Assembly: GCA_020160955.1 (NCBI GenBank)
Contig: JAIUOX010000017.1
Location: 1 to 55,662, forward strand
Length of the DNA stretch: 55,662 nucleotides
Direction of reading: 5' to 3'
From: Pseudomonadota bacterium
Lineage (GTDB): Bacteria > Pseudomonadota > Alphaproteobacteria > Reyranellales > Reyranellaceae
Made by a program: the position numbers and the translations under genes. Numbering within the stretch: the first letter of the stretch is position 1; the number at the start of each line of letters is the position of its first letter. The notes beneath the pieces are model-generated. The model searched no databases. It had not been told where the DNA came from and was given only the letters and a program-made list of their open reading frames with translations. This document shows positions 47,699 through 55,662 of this stretch, one piece after another.

Positions 47699-49831
47699 AT
47701 GTCGCGCCTGCTCGCCCTTCTCCTGCTGCTGCTGGCCGCGCCGGCCCTCGCCCAGGCGCCGGGCCCGGCGGTGGTGCAGACCGAGAACGTGCGGGCCGAG
47801 CTGCTGGCCGACGTGTCGGCGGTCAAGCCAGGCCAGCCGTTCTGGGTCGGCCTGCGCCAGGTCATCAAGCCGAAGTGGCACACCTACTGGAAGAACCCGG
47901 GCGATTCGGGCCTGCCGACCGAGATCGCGTGGAAGCTGCCCGAGGGCGTCACCGCCGGCCCGATCGTGTGGCCGCGGCCCAACTTCTACGACATCGGCGG
48001 CATCGTGAACTACGGCTTCCAGGACGAGGCCGTTCTGCTGGTCCAGGTGACGCCGCCGGCGACGCTGACCGGCAGCCTGCCACTCGTCGCCGAGGCCAAC
48101 TGGCTGGTCTGCGAGGACGTCTGCATCCCCGAGGAGGCGAAGCTCGAGCTGGTGCTGCCGGTCACGGCGACCGGCGCGCCGGCGTCGCCCGAGACGCTGA
48201 AGATCTTCGAGGCGGCGCGCCAGCGCGTGCCGCTGCCCAGCCCGTGGCCCGCCCGCTACGGCGTCTCGCGCGCCGGCGACCCGACGCTGGTCGTCGAGGC
48301 CAGGGGGCTGAAGGCCGACACGATCCGCGACGTCTACTTCTTTCCCGCCGCGTGGGGACCGGTCGCCAGCATGGCGCGCCAGTCGGCCACGGTCGGCGCC
48401 GACGGCATCCGCATCCCGCTGAAGCGCGGCGACGCCAAGACCGCGCTGCCGGCCGAGCTGGCCGGCACGCTGGTGCTGACCGAGCGCACCGCCGGCGGCG
48501 ACGTGCGCCAGGCCTTCGACGTCACGGCGAAGCTCGACCCGGCGTTCGTGCCCGCCGGCACGCTGAGCGCGATCGGCGGGGAGTCGATCGGGCTGGTCGA
48601 GGCGCTGCTGTTCGCGTTGCTGGGCGGCCTGATCCTCAACCTGATGCCCTGCGTGTTCCCGGTGCTGGCGATGAAGGCGGCGGCGTTCGCGCAGCTGGCC
48701 GGCCACGAGCGGTCCGCGATGCGGCGCGACGGGCTGGCCTACACGCTGGGCGTGCTGGTGTCGTTCGCCGCCATGGCGGCGCTGCTGATCGTGCTGCGCG
48801 CCAGCCTCGGCGACGTCAGCTGGGGCTTCCAGTTCCAGTCGCCGGTGTTCTCGCTGCTGATCGCCTACCTGTTCTTCGTGATCGGCCTCAACCTCGCCGG
48901 CCTGTTCGAGGTCGGCAGCCGCTTCGCCGGCGTCGGCCAGGGGCTGGCGGCGAAGGGCGGCACGGCCGGCGCCTTCTTCACCGGCGTGCTGGCGGTGATC
49001 GTCGCCACGCCCTGCACCGCGCCGTTCATGGCGGCCGCGCTGGGCTTCGCGCTCAGCCAGCCGGCGCCGCAGACCGTGGCGGTGCTGCTGGCGCTGGGCT
49101 TCGGCCTCGCCCTGCCCTTCCTCCTGCTGTCGTTCACGCCGGCGCTGCAGCGGCTGATGCCGCGGCCCGGCCCGTGGATGGACCGGCTGCGCCAGTTCCT
49201 CGCCTTCCCGATGTTCGCCTCGGCGGCGTGGATGGTCTGGGTGCTGACCCAGCAGTCGGGCGCCGACGGCGTGGTCTACGCGCTGGGCGGCATGATCCTG
49301 ATCGCCTTCGCGATCTGGCTGTGGCGCCAGGGCAGCGGCGTGTCGGCCGCGACCTGGATCCGCCGCGGCGTCGCCGCCGTCGCCGTGCTGCTGGCCTTCG
49401 CCGCCGTGCTGCGCCTCGAGGACGCGCCGGCCACCGCCGCCTCGGTGTCGGGCGGCCCGGCCGGCGTCACCTTCGACGGCTGGGAGCGCTTCTCGCGCGA
49501 GCGCATGAACCAGGCGGTCGCCGAGGGCAAGCCGGTGTTCGTCGACTTCACCGCCGCGTGGTGCATCACCTGCCTGGTGAACGAGAAGGTCGCGCTCGAC
49601 ACGCCGGCCTCGCGCAAGGCCTTCGAGCAGGCCGGCGTGGTCAAGCTGAAGGGCGACTGGACCAACCGCGATCCCGAGATCACCGCCGTGCTGAAGGAGC
49701 TGGGCCGCGCCGGCGTGCCGCTCTACCTGTTCTGGGCCCCCGGCGCCGCGCAGCCGAAGATCCTGCCGCAGGTGCTGACCGAATCGCTGATCCTGTCCGA
49801 GCTGGCGGCATTGCCGCCGGCCAAGCGCTAA
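47699..49831 (+). CDS. Thiol:disulfide interchange protein, DsbD/ScsB type
   Basis: 710 residues. A signal peptide (LLALLLLLLAAPALAQ) and an N-terminal periplasmic domain with CEDVC (residues about 141-145) are followed by eight membrane segments with the electron-carrying cysteines NLMPCVFPVLA and ATPCTAPF, then a C-terminal thioredoxin domain with FTAAWCITCLVNE. It moves electrons from cytoplasmic thioredoxin to periplasmic partners. The first gene of a three-gene plus-strand run with a redoxin and an autotransporter. Confidence 0.94.
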   Translation: MSRLLALLLLLLAAPALAQAPGPAVVQTENVRAELLADVSAVKPGQPFWVGLRQVIKPKWHTYWKNPGDSGLPTEIAWKLPEGVTAGPIVWPRPNFYDIGGIVNYGFQDEAVLLVQVTPPATLTGSLPLVAEANWLVCEDVCIPEEAKLELVLPVTATGAPASPETLKIFEAARQRVPLPSPWPARYGVSRAGDPTLVVEARGLKADTIRDVYFFPAAWGPVASMARQSATVGADGIRIPLKRGDAKTALPAELAGTLVLTERTAGGDVRQAFDVTAKLDPAFVPAGTLSAIGGESIGLVEALLFALLGGLILNLMPCVFPVLAMKAAAFAQLAGHERSAMRRDGLAYTLGVLVSFAAMAALLIVLRASLGDVSWGFQFQSPVFSLLIAYLFFVIGLNLAGLFEVGSRFAGVGQGLAAKGGTAGAFFTGVLAVIVATPCTAPFMAAALGFALSQPAPQTVAVLLALGFGLALPFLLLSFTPALQRLMPRPGPWMDRLRQFLAFPMFASAAWMVWVLTQQSGADGVVYALGGMILIAFAIWLWRQGSGVSAATWIRRGVAAVAVLLAFAAVLRLEDAPATAASVSGGPAGVTFDGWERFSRERMNQAVAEGKPVFVDFTAAWCITCLVNEKVALDTPASRKAFEQAGVVKLKGDWTNRDPEITAVLKELGRAGVPLYLFWAPGAAQPKILPQVLTESLILSELAALPPAKR

Positions 49832-49845
49832 CCTTGGAGGTCGAG

Positions 49846-50484
49846 ATGTCGTTCGTTCACCTTCGCCGTCGCTCCCTGATCGTGGGGAGCGCCGCCGTCG
49901 CGCTGCTGCCGGCCGTCGCCGCCGCGGCCGGCCCCGATGTCGGCCAACCCGCGCCGCTCTTCACCGCGACCGACAGCACCGGCAAGACGTGGTCGCTGGC
50001 CGACCTCAAGGGCAAGGTGGTGGTGATCGAGACCACCAACCACGACTGCCCCTACGTGCGGAAGCACTACAATGCCGGCAACATGCAGGCGCAGCAGCGC
50101 GAGGCCGCCTCGAAGGGCGTGGTGTGGCTCACCTCCGCTTCGTCGGCGACCGGCGAGCAGGGCTACGTCACGGCCCAGCAGGCCAACGAGCTGACGAAGA
50201 GCCGCAACGCCGCGCCCGCGGCGGTGCTGCTCGACCCGCAGAGCAAGGTCGCCCGCGCGTTCGGCGCCACCGTGACGCCGCACCTGTACATCGTCGATGC
50301 CAAGGGCACGCTGGTCTACAAGGGCGGCATCGACTCGATCCCTTCCGCCGACGTCGCCGACATTCCCAAGGCCACGCAGTACGTGCGCGTCGCGCTCGAC
50401 GAGGTGCTGGCCGGCAAGCCGGTGAGCAACCCGTCGACGCGGCCCTATGGCTGCTCGATGAAGTACCCGCGTACCGGCGCCTGA
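49846..50484 (+). CDS. Exported redoxin (thioredoxin-fold, AhpC/TSA-like)
   Basis: 212 residues. A twin-arginine-like or Sec signal (RRRSLIVGSAAVALLPAVAAAAG) precedes a thioredoxin fold: GQPAPLFTATDSTGKTWSLADLKGKVVVIE, a single active-site Cys in TTNHDCPYVRKHY, and VTPHLYIVDAKGTLVYKGG. A second Cys is near the C terminus (PYGCSMKY). It has the features of one-Cys or atypical two-Cys periplasmic redoxins that take electrons from DsbD/ScsB. GGAGG lies 7 bases before the ATG, 15 bases after the DsbD stop. Function beyond redox is unproven. Confidence 0.88.
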   Translation: MSFVHLRRRSLIVGSAAVALLPAVAAAAGPDVGQPAPLFTATDSTGKTWSLADLKGKVVVIETTNHDCPYVRKHYNAGNMQAQQREAASKGVVWLTSASSATGEQGYVTAQQANELTKSRNAAPAAVLLDPQSKVARAFGATVTPHLYIVDAKGTLVYKGGIDSIPSADVADIPKATQYVRVALDEVLAGKPVSNPSTRPYGCSMKYPRTGA

Positions 50485-50500
50485 CCTCTCCGATGCCCGC

Positions 50501-53500
50501 GTGAGCGCGACCCGCTTTCTCGTCGCGCTCGCCGTGGCCCTCCTCGGCGGCGCAACCACCGACGCGCGGGCCCAGGTCAGCTGCGCCGGGCTGACGTCGC
50601 TGGCCTGCACCCAGGCCAGCCAGCAGTTCCTGCTGGTGCAGAGCTTCCAGTCCCTGCCGCTCACGGCCGCCGGCATGGCCGTCTTCCGCGCCGACATCGC
50701 CGCCGTCGAGAACATCTACCTCAACGCCAGCGCCGCCCAACGCAACCAGGCGGCGACCAACTTCGACCTGCACGGGCTGCATCCCCAGGAAAACATCTGG
50801 GACATGCTGAAGAGCAGCAACGCGCTCTACCCGTCGCTCCTCACCTTCCCGCAGCTGCCGGTGTCGGCGGCACTGGCCGACCAGGTCCACAGCGAGATCA
50901 AGGCTGCGACGCCCGCCGCGGTGATGGACACCATCACCACGATGCAGAAGGCGGCGGTCGACCAAGTCCAGGCCGGCGCGCTGAAGGACAGCTTCACCGC
51001 CTACGCCACGGCCTTCGCGGGCCAGTCGACGATCTACGCCAACCCGGGGCAGATCGACCCCCGGCCCTTCCAGATCAGCCAGGCCATCGCCGGCAACCCG
51101 TGGTCGTCGATTACCCAGGCCGGCCTGGCCGGCACCTCGATCGCCAGCCAGACCGAGCAGTGGGGCAACGGCCCAAACGGCCTGCAGACCTCCGGTTCGT
51201 TCCCCAGCGAACACTCGGTCCAGGGCAATACCACGGGCCTGCTCTACGCCCTGCTGCTGCCGCAGGCCTACCAGAGCCTGATGGTGTCGGCGCAGCAGTT
51301 CGCGCTCAGTCGCAACATCCTCGGCGCCCACCACACGCTCGACGTCATCGGCTCGCGCGTCCTCGCGTACTACGCGATGACCCAGAGCCTGGCCGGCAAC
51401 CCGGACTACAGCACCGCCGTCTCGCTGCCCGCGATCCAGCAGGTCAGCCAGCAACTCGCCGCCCTGGTCGGCCCGACCCTGGCCGCGGTGCCCTACGCGA
51501 GCTGCGCCGGCGCCGCCGCCGTCGCGACCTGCCTCGGCAACGGCACCTTCCCGGCCGCGGCGACCTTCGCCAACGCCGCCCGCACCTACGCCCAGCAGGC
51601 GACCTATGGCCTGCCGGCGGTCGGCCCGACCAACCTCGCCGCCGTGGTGCCGACCAACGCCGACCTGCTGATCGCCACGCGCTTTCCCTACCTCACCCGG
51701 CAACAGCGCATCGACGTGCTGGCCTCGACCGAGCTGCCGTCGGGCGGCCCGTTCGACGACGGCAGCGGCTGGGTGCGGCTCAACCTCTATGCCGCGGCGG
51801 GCGGCTACGGCGCGTTCACGGCGCCGACCACGGTCACGATGGATGCCGCGCAGGGCGGCTTCAACGCGATCGACGTCTGGAGCAACGACATCTCGGGGCC
51901 GGGCGGCCTCACCCTGCTGGGCTCGGGCACGCTGGTGCTGGCCGGCAACAACACCTACACCGGCGGTACCACGGTGGGCTGCGCTGCCGGCATCGGCTGC
52001 GCCACGCTGGCGCTCTCCGGCACGCTGACCGGCAACCTCACCGTCATGGCCGGCGCGACCTTCGTCACCGCCGGCGGCTACGTGGTGAATCCCGGCGCGA
52101 TCATGACCAATGGCGGCACGGTCCAGTCGGTCAACACCGCGCTCGTGAACCTCGGCACGCTGCTCAACACCGGCAGCCTGCAGGGCGCGGTCGTGAACGG
52201 CGGCCAGCTCACCAACAACGGCACGATCACCGGCAACGTCACCAACACCGGCGGGGTCAGCGGCACCGGCACCATCGTCGGCAACCTGTCGAGCAGCAGC
52301 TACGTCGCGCCCGGCAATCCCCTCGGCACCCTGACGGTGACCGGCACCTACACCCAGACCGCCGCCGGGACCTTCATTGCCCAGGTCGGCGGCAACGGTC
52401 AGGGCAACCTCCTGAGCGTCGGCGGCGCGGCCAGCGTGGCCGGCGCCCTGCAGCTCGGCGTCCAGCAGACCACGGCGCTGGCGGCCCGCTCGACCTACCG
52501 CATCATCGCCGCGACCGGCGGGCTTTCCGGGCGGTTCGGCTCGATCACCAACAACTATCCTTTCCTGCAGCCGAGCCTGTCCTACGACGCCAACAATGCT
52601 TACCTGGCCCTCCAGGTCGGCGGCTTCGCGGCCGCGGCGGGAACGCCGGCACAGGCCGCGGTCGGCGCGGTGCTCGACGCCAACGTCAACAACGCGAGCG
52701 GCGACTTCGCCCAGGTGCTGAGCGCGCTGGCCACCGGCGTGCAGGGCCCCGCGGCGGCGCAGTACGCGCTGCAATCGATCTCGGGCAACAACTACGCCGG
52801 GTTCGCCAGCTCGCTGGTGCTGGGCGCGCAGTCGCTGATGAACAACTTCGCGGGCCAGGCCGGCGGCGGCGCCCCGGCCGGCACGCGCGTCGCCCTGGCC
52901 GAGGCCTGCGAGGTGGCGTGCGACACCACGGCCCCGGCGCGCTGGGGCGCGTGGGGCGGCGGCGTCGGCAGCCTGGGCAGCCTCGGCAGCGGCGCCGCGG
53001 CGGGCGCCGTCACCTACAACAGCGGCGGCTTCGCGGCCGGCCTCGACCGGCAGGTCACCGAGACGCTGCGGCTCGGCATCACCGCCGGAACGTCGGCCGG
53101 CACGCAATGGGTCTCGGGCTTCGCCGGCCAGGGCAGGACCGATACCTTCACCGCCGGCCTGTACGCCAACCACGCGTCGGGACCGGCCTACCTCGACGCG
53201 CTGGCGGGCTATGCCTACTCCAACAACCAGATGTGGCGGACGCTCGCCCTGACCGGCCTGCCGATGCGCACCGCCTACGGCCAGGCCGGCGCCAACCAGT
53301 GGTACGGCCAGCTCGAGGGCGGCTGGCGGTTCGATCTCGCCGCCGCGTGGCTCACCCCGTTCGCGCGGCTGCAGGCCTACACCGGCACCCTGGGCGCCTT
53401 CACCGAGACCGGCGCGCAGTCGCTCAACCTGTCGGTCGCCGCGCAGACCACGAACTCGCTGCGTTCGGTTGTCGGTGCCCAGCTCGGCGGCAGCCTCGAC

Positions 53501-53776
53501 CTCGGCTGGCGCGATCGCCTCGCGCTGCAGCTCCGGCTGGGCTGGAGCCACGAGTACGCCGATGTCAGCCGGCCGGTGACGGCGACGCTGGCCGGCGCGG
53601 CGGCGATGCCGTTCACCACCTTCGGGATTTCCCCGACGCGCGACGGTGCGCTGCTCGGGCTGGCGGCCAGCACCGCCCTCGCCGACACCTCTTCGATCTA
53701 CTTCCGCTACGAGGGCATCGTCTCGGGCCAGGACAACGCGCACGCCTTCACGGCCGGCCTGCGCATGACCTGGTAG
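50501..53776 (+). CDS. Autotransporter with PAP2-type phosphatase passenger
   Basis: 1091 residues. Signal peptide (FLVALAVALLGGATTDARAQ). The passenger has the PAP2 acid phosphatase pattern: RP (188-189), PSEH (235-238, family PSGH) and SR-x5-H-x3-D (SRNILGAHHTLD; Ser 270, His 277, Asp 281), with normal spacing; the Lys expected seven residues before the first Arg is Asn 181. Next come autotransporter beta-strand repeats (LAGNNTYTGGTTV, about 462-620), then a 12-strand beta-barrel domain from about 810 ending in Trp. Eight cysteines form four close pairs (28/36, 335/344, 494/500, 803/807). GTG start, 16 bases after the redoxin gene. Confidence 0.9.
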   Translation: MSATRFLVALAVALLGGATTDARAQVSCAGLTSLACTQASQQFLLVQSFQSLPLTAAGMAVFRADIAAVENIYLNASAAQRNQAATNFDLHGLHPQENIWDMLKSSNALYPSLLTFPQLPVSAALADQVHSEIKAATPAAVMDTITTMQKAAVDQVQAGALKDSFTAYATAFAGQSTIYANPGQIDPRPFQISQAIAGNPWSSITQAGLAGTSIASQTEQWGNGPNGLQTSGSFPSEHSVQGNTTGLLYALLLPQAYQSLMVSAQQFALSRNILGAHHTLDVIGSRVLAYYAMTQSLAGNPDYSTAVSLPAIQQVSQQLAALVGPTLAAVPYASCAGAAAVATCLGNGTFPAAATFANAARTYAQQATYGLPAVGPTNLAAVVPTNADLLIATRFPYLTRQQRIDVLASTELPSGGPFDDGSGWVRLNLYAAAGGYGAFTAPTTVTMDAAQGGFNAIDVWSNDISGPGGLTLLGSGTLVLAGNNTYTGGTTVGCAAGIGCATLALSGTLTGNLTVMAGATFVTAGGYVVNPGAIMTNGGTVQSVNTALVNLGTLLNTGSLQGAVVNGGQLTNNGTITGNVTNTGGVSGTGTIVGNLSSSSYVAPGNPLGTLTVTGTYTQTAAGTFIAQVGGNGQGNLLSVGGAASVAGALQLGVQQTTALAARSTYRIIAATGGLSGRFGSITNNYPFLQPSLSYDANNAYLALQVGGFAAAAGTPAQAAVGAVLDANVNNASGDFAQVLSALATGVQGPAAAQYALQSISGNNYAGFASSLVLGAQSLMNNFAGQAGGGAPAGTRVALAEACEVACDTTAPARWGAWGGGVGSLGSLGSGAAAGAVTYNSGGFAAGLDRQVTETLRLGITAGTSAGTQWVSGFAGQGRTDTFTAGLYANHASGPAYLDALAGYAYSNNQMWRTLALTGLPMRTAYGQAGANQWYGQLEGGWRFDLAAAWLTPFARLQAYTGTLGAFTETGAQSLNLSVAAQTTNSLRSVVGAQLGGSLDLGWRDRLALQLRLGWSHEYADVSRPVTATLAGAAAMPFTTFGISPTRDGALLGLAASTALADTSSIYFRYEGIVSGQDNAHAFTAGLRMTW

Positions 53777-53782
53777 CGGCGC

Positions 53783-54238
53783 TCAGCCGTCGGCCAGCCG
53801 CTTGCCGGTGCCGGGCTCGAACAGGTGCAGGTGGCCGGGCTCGGCGCGGAAGTGCCGGCGCTCGCCGGGCTTGGCCAGCACGTGGCCGCCCTGGCGCACC
53901 GTCACCAGCTCGCGGCCCGGGCCGAAGCGGCCGTGCAGCAGCGTGTCGGCACCCAGCGGCTCGGCCAGCTCGACCTCGAAGGCCAGCGGGCCGTTCTCGT
54001 CGGGGTGCAGGTGCTCGGGCCGGATGCCCAGCGTCACCGCGGCGCCGCCGGGGATCGAGGCCGGCCGCGGCAGGGCGAGGCTGACCGCCGCGCCGCCGTC
54101 GCCGCCGGGCAGCGTCACCGACCGGCGGTCGTCGTTCACCGTGGCGGCGATGGTGATTTTCCCCGCCAGCGCGCTGCCTGCGGCGGCGAAAAGCGTGATG
54201 CCCGCGAGTGCCGCAAGCCATGTTTGGTATCGAGTCAT
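53783..54238 (-). CDS. Chimeric frame: surA-like start joined to UgpC-type ABC ATPase tail
   Basis: 151 residues. Residues 1-35 or so (MTRYQTWLAALAGITLFAAA, cleavage at SALAG, then KITIAATVNDD) look like the signal peptide and first strand of a SurA-type chaperone, which normally follows lptD as here. The remainder (SVTLPGGDGGAAVSLALP, TLGIRPEHLHPDENG, the TOBE segment, and LHLFEPGTGKRLADG) is the C-terminal domain of a carbohydrate ABC ATPase (UgpC/MalK). The ATPase core is absent. A genuine protein of this composition is unlikely; it is best read as a join at about 54115-54140. Confidence 0.75.
   Translation of the reverse strand: MTRYQTWLAALAGITLFAAAGSALAGKITIAATVNDDRRSVTLPGGDGGAAVSLALPRPASIPGGAAVTLGIRPEHLHPDENGPLAFEVELAEPLGADTLLHGRFGPGRELVTVRQGGHVLAKPGERRHFRAEPGHLHLFEPGTGKRLADG
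54115..54140. other. Junction between two sequence sources
   Basis: Left of this point the sequence is GC-rich like the rest of the window and codes for a UgpC-type tail on the minus strand. Right of it GC content falls and the genes are surA-like start and lptD. The minus-strand codons AACGACGAC at the point of change (54128-54136) could provide the short homology for a false join. Confidence 0.65.
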
Positions 54239-54239
54239 A

Positions 54240-55662
54240 TTAGCGCCCACCGAATTCTCCCAGGTTTTTGAAGGCCACATGCAGCATGTATTGCATGGTT
54301 GGCTCTACGTCGCGGTCACGGGTGTAGATCTTTATCGTATCGAGACCAATGTTGAAACATTCATTTTTGAAGACAATACCCGCGCCGGTCGAGATGAACT
54401 GGTCGATGGTAAAGTTGCGGCGGGCGCTGCCATAGACGCTCCAGTTCTCGTTTACGGGCAGGGTTGCGTGCAGTTCGCCCTCTTCGCTGTCGCTGACATA
54501 GCGGTTGTTACGGATGCTGCGGAAGGAGGTCATGACGCTTAGCCATGGTTTGGCAAAATGCAGGCTTGCCTCGTTACGGTTGAGCGCGAGGCCTTTGTTA
54601 TCGAGGGCAAAGCGGTACGCCACCGTCACGGGTGCGTAGCTGAAAGCCAGGCGGCCAATGAAATCGGAGAAATCTTCCTTGAGGTCGGTGGAGTTGGGGA
54701 ACGGCGTGCTGGAGGATGGGTTGAAGCTCTGGCCCAGCAGCGCATCGAGGCTGGTGCCGCCGCCGAAGAGGTATTGCGTGCGCGCGCCATAGGCCACGCG
54801 TGGGCCCGAATCCACCTCATCGAGCCCGGGCATCCGGTTGATGCTGAAGATGTTGGTGTCGGTCAGTTCCAGCAGGTTGCTGTCTTCGTTCGATATCTCC
54901 CACGGGTTGCTGCCGCGCGGCTGGAGCACGGTCATGACGATGGGTTCCACGGTCATGGTTTCGTTGCCGAACCGCTCCATCAGCGGGTAGCGCCATTCCA
55001 GTGCCGCCTGCGGGATGGTGCGGTAGGTGGTGGCGTCTACCCCGTTATTGTTATCCGTCTGGTACATGTCCTGCCGCAGGTTCAGCGTGGCGGTGAATAC
55101 ATGCCCGCCTTCGGTGATATAAGGGAGCGACGCACCGACCGTGGCCGAGAGGCGGCGCTGATCGACCCCCTGCGAGCGGCTGAGGGCCTGCGCGTCGCCC
55201 GCGACATGGTAGCGGATGCCGTTATCGTCCGGTCTGGTTTCGTAATAGCCCTGGATCATCGGCAGTACGAGCGGGGTTGTTTTGCGGTTATCCGTGATTC
55301 GCAGCCCCTGCATGGAGAGCGCCTGCGTGGAGAGGTAATTGCGGTTCTCGGCCATTTCGCCATAGATGCGGGAGAAGAGCACGCGCTGATCCCCCAGCGA
55401 ATAGCGGCGCAGGAAGGTGTCGTCGCTGGTGCGGTTGATGTCAAAGCCAATGCGCGAGAAATCGCCTATGTTCTGATAGCCTTTGGCGAAAATATGGCCG
55501 CGGAACTCATTGCCGCCGATTTCGTTGCCGTTTGCATCCAGCGCGTTGGGGTAGGTGCCGGATGCCTGAATATTATACTCGCCGTTATCCAGCCGCTGGT
55601 TGTAGATGCCTTGCAGCAGCGGCCCGCCGGCGGTGGTATACCACGGAATGACTGTCATTTCC
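54240..55662 (-). CDS. lptD: LPS-assembly protein LptD, C-terminal part (5' partial)
   Basis: About 474 residues of the C-terminal beta-barrel; the frame is open to the right edge, so the gene begins outside the window. Conserved LptD segments: VTVIPWYTTAGGPLLQGIYNQRL at the start, GHIFAKGYQNIGDFSRIGFDINR, TVEPIVMTVLQPRGSN and the final short Phe-rich strand before GEFGGR. LptD inserts lipopolysaccharide in the outer membrane. Composition and codon use differ from everything left of about 54.13 kb (third positions far less GC). The next gene, surA-like, starts one base after its stop. Confidence 0.9.
   Translation of the reverse strand, partial: EMTVIPWYTTAGGPLLQGIYNQRLDNGEYNIQASGTYPNALDANGNEIGGNEFRGHIFAKGYQNIGDFSRIGFDINRTSDDTFLRRYSLGDQRVLFSRIYGEMAENRNYLSTQALSMQGLRITDNRKTTPLVLPMIQGYYETRPDDNGIRYHVAGDAQALSRSQGVDQRRLSATVGASLPYITEGGHVFTATLNLRQDMYQTDNNNGVDATTYRTIPQAALEWRYPLMERFGNETMTVEPIVMTVLQPRGSNPWEISNEDSNLLELTDTNIFSINRMPGLDEVDSGPRVAYGARTQYLFGGGTSLDALLGQSFNPSSSTPFPNSTDLKEDFSDFIGRLAFSYAPVTVAYRFALDNKGLALNRNEASLHFAKPWLSVMTSFRSIRNNRYVSDSEEGELHATLPVNENWSVYGSARRNFTIDQFISTGAGIVFKNECFNIGLDTIKIYTRDRDVEPTMQYMLHVAFKNLGEFGGR

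Noticed and set aside
50168..53743. A 1191-codon open frame on the minus strand opposite the autotransporter gene
   Set aside because: It is low-complexity Arg/Ala/Gly/Val sequence with no family motif, produced by GC-rich codons read in the opposite direction. The plus-strand gene has a signal peptide, motifs and a barrel.
53783..54238. A real SurA-UgpC fusion protein
   Set aside because: Joining a chaperone signal peptide to an ABC ATPase tail without its ATPase core makes no functional sense, and base composition changes at the same point.

Overview
The window is GC-rich (about 70 percent by eye), densely coded chromosomal DNA from an alphaproteobacterium. Three conserved gene orders support this. 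One is pckA / chvI-chvG / hprK-rapZ-EIIA(Man)-HPr / ahcY. The second is tsaE-amgK-murU-addB-addA-trxA. The third is folC-accD and trpA-trpB-trpF-pyrF. I cannot name the genus. Shadow reading frames are very common because of the GC content and were left out. I saw no rRNA, tRNA, CRISPR array, transposase or phage gene. No stretch longer than 300 bases lacks a gene; the largest gaps (5556-5827, 16007-16265, 31033-31325, 37431-37696) hold repeats or regulatory sequence.

Layout. 1-5.6 kb: the 3' end of polA, a secreted protein, a glutathione transferase, an HdeA-like small protein, a lipoprotein and a DUF3300-DUF2950 envelope pair. 5.8-9.3 kb: a membrane class III adenylate cyclase and PEP carboxykinase. 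9.5-15.1 kb: a HugZ-like protein, then the ChvI/ChvG envelope two-component system leading into a regulatory PTS. 15.1-17.7 kb: an FRG-domain gene inserted between HPr and ahcY, then ahcY. 17.7-26.7 kb: tsaE, MurNAc recycling (amgK, murU), AddAB break repair and thioredoxin. 26.8-35.9 kb: folC, accD, a penicillin-binding carboxypeptidase, a glyoxalase-II-like hydrolase, an unknown gene, the trp block with a RidA-family gene inside it, and pyrF. 35.9-40.8 kb: glpK, a polyprenyl diphosphate synthase, a TrmN6-like methyltransferase, an S49 peptidase and an NTF2-like protein. 40.9-47.6 kb: an accessory catabolic cluster (D-carbamoylase, uronate dehydrogenase, GntR regulator, TRAP transporter, M20 carbamoylase). 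47.7-53.8 kb: a DsbD-like transporter, a redoxin and a large autotransporter whose passenger looks like a PAP2-type phosphatase.

The last 1.5 kb differ. From about 54.13 kb the base composition drops, and the sequence is lptD followed by the first codons of a surA-like gene, which run in frame into the tail of a UgpC-type ABC ATPase. I read this as a join between two genomes (assembly chimera) or a recent rearrangement.

Two families of structured repeats punctuate the window. Family A is a roughly 67 bp near-perfect palindrome that fills convergent gaps exactly. Family B is a roughly 134 bp cassette of five consecutive hairpins whose stems co-vary between four copies; one copy supplies the ribosome binding site of hprK. 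The observations most worth following are the Cys-paired PAP2 autotransporter encoded directly behind disulfide-handling genes, the co-varying family B element, the tsaE start codon lying inside the ahcY terminator hairpin, the FRG gene that is divergent from ahcY across an AT-rich palindrome, and the right-end junction.
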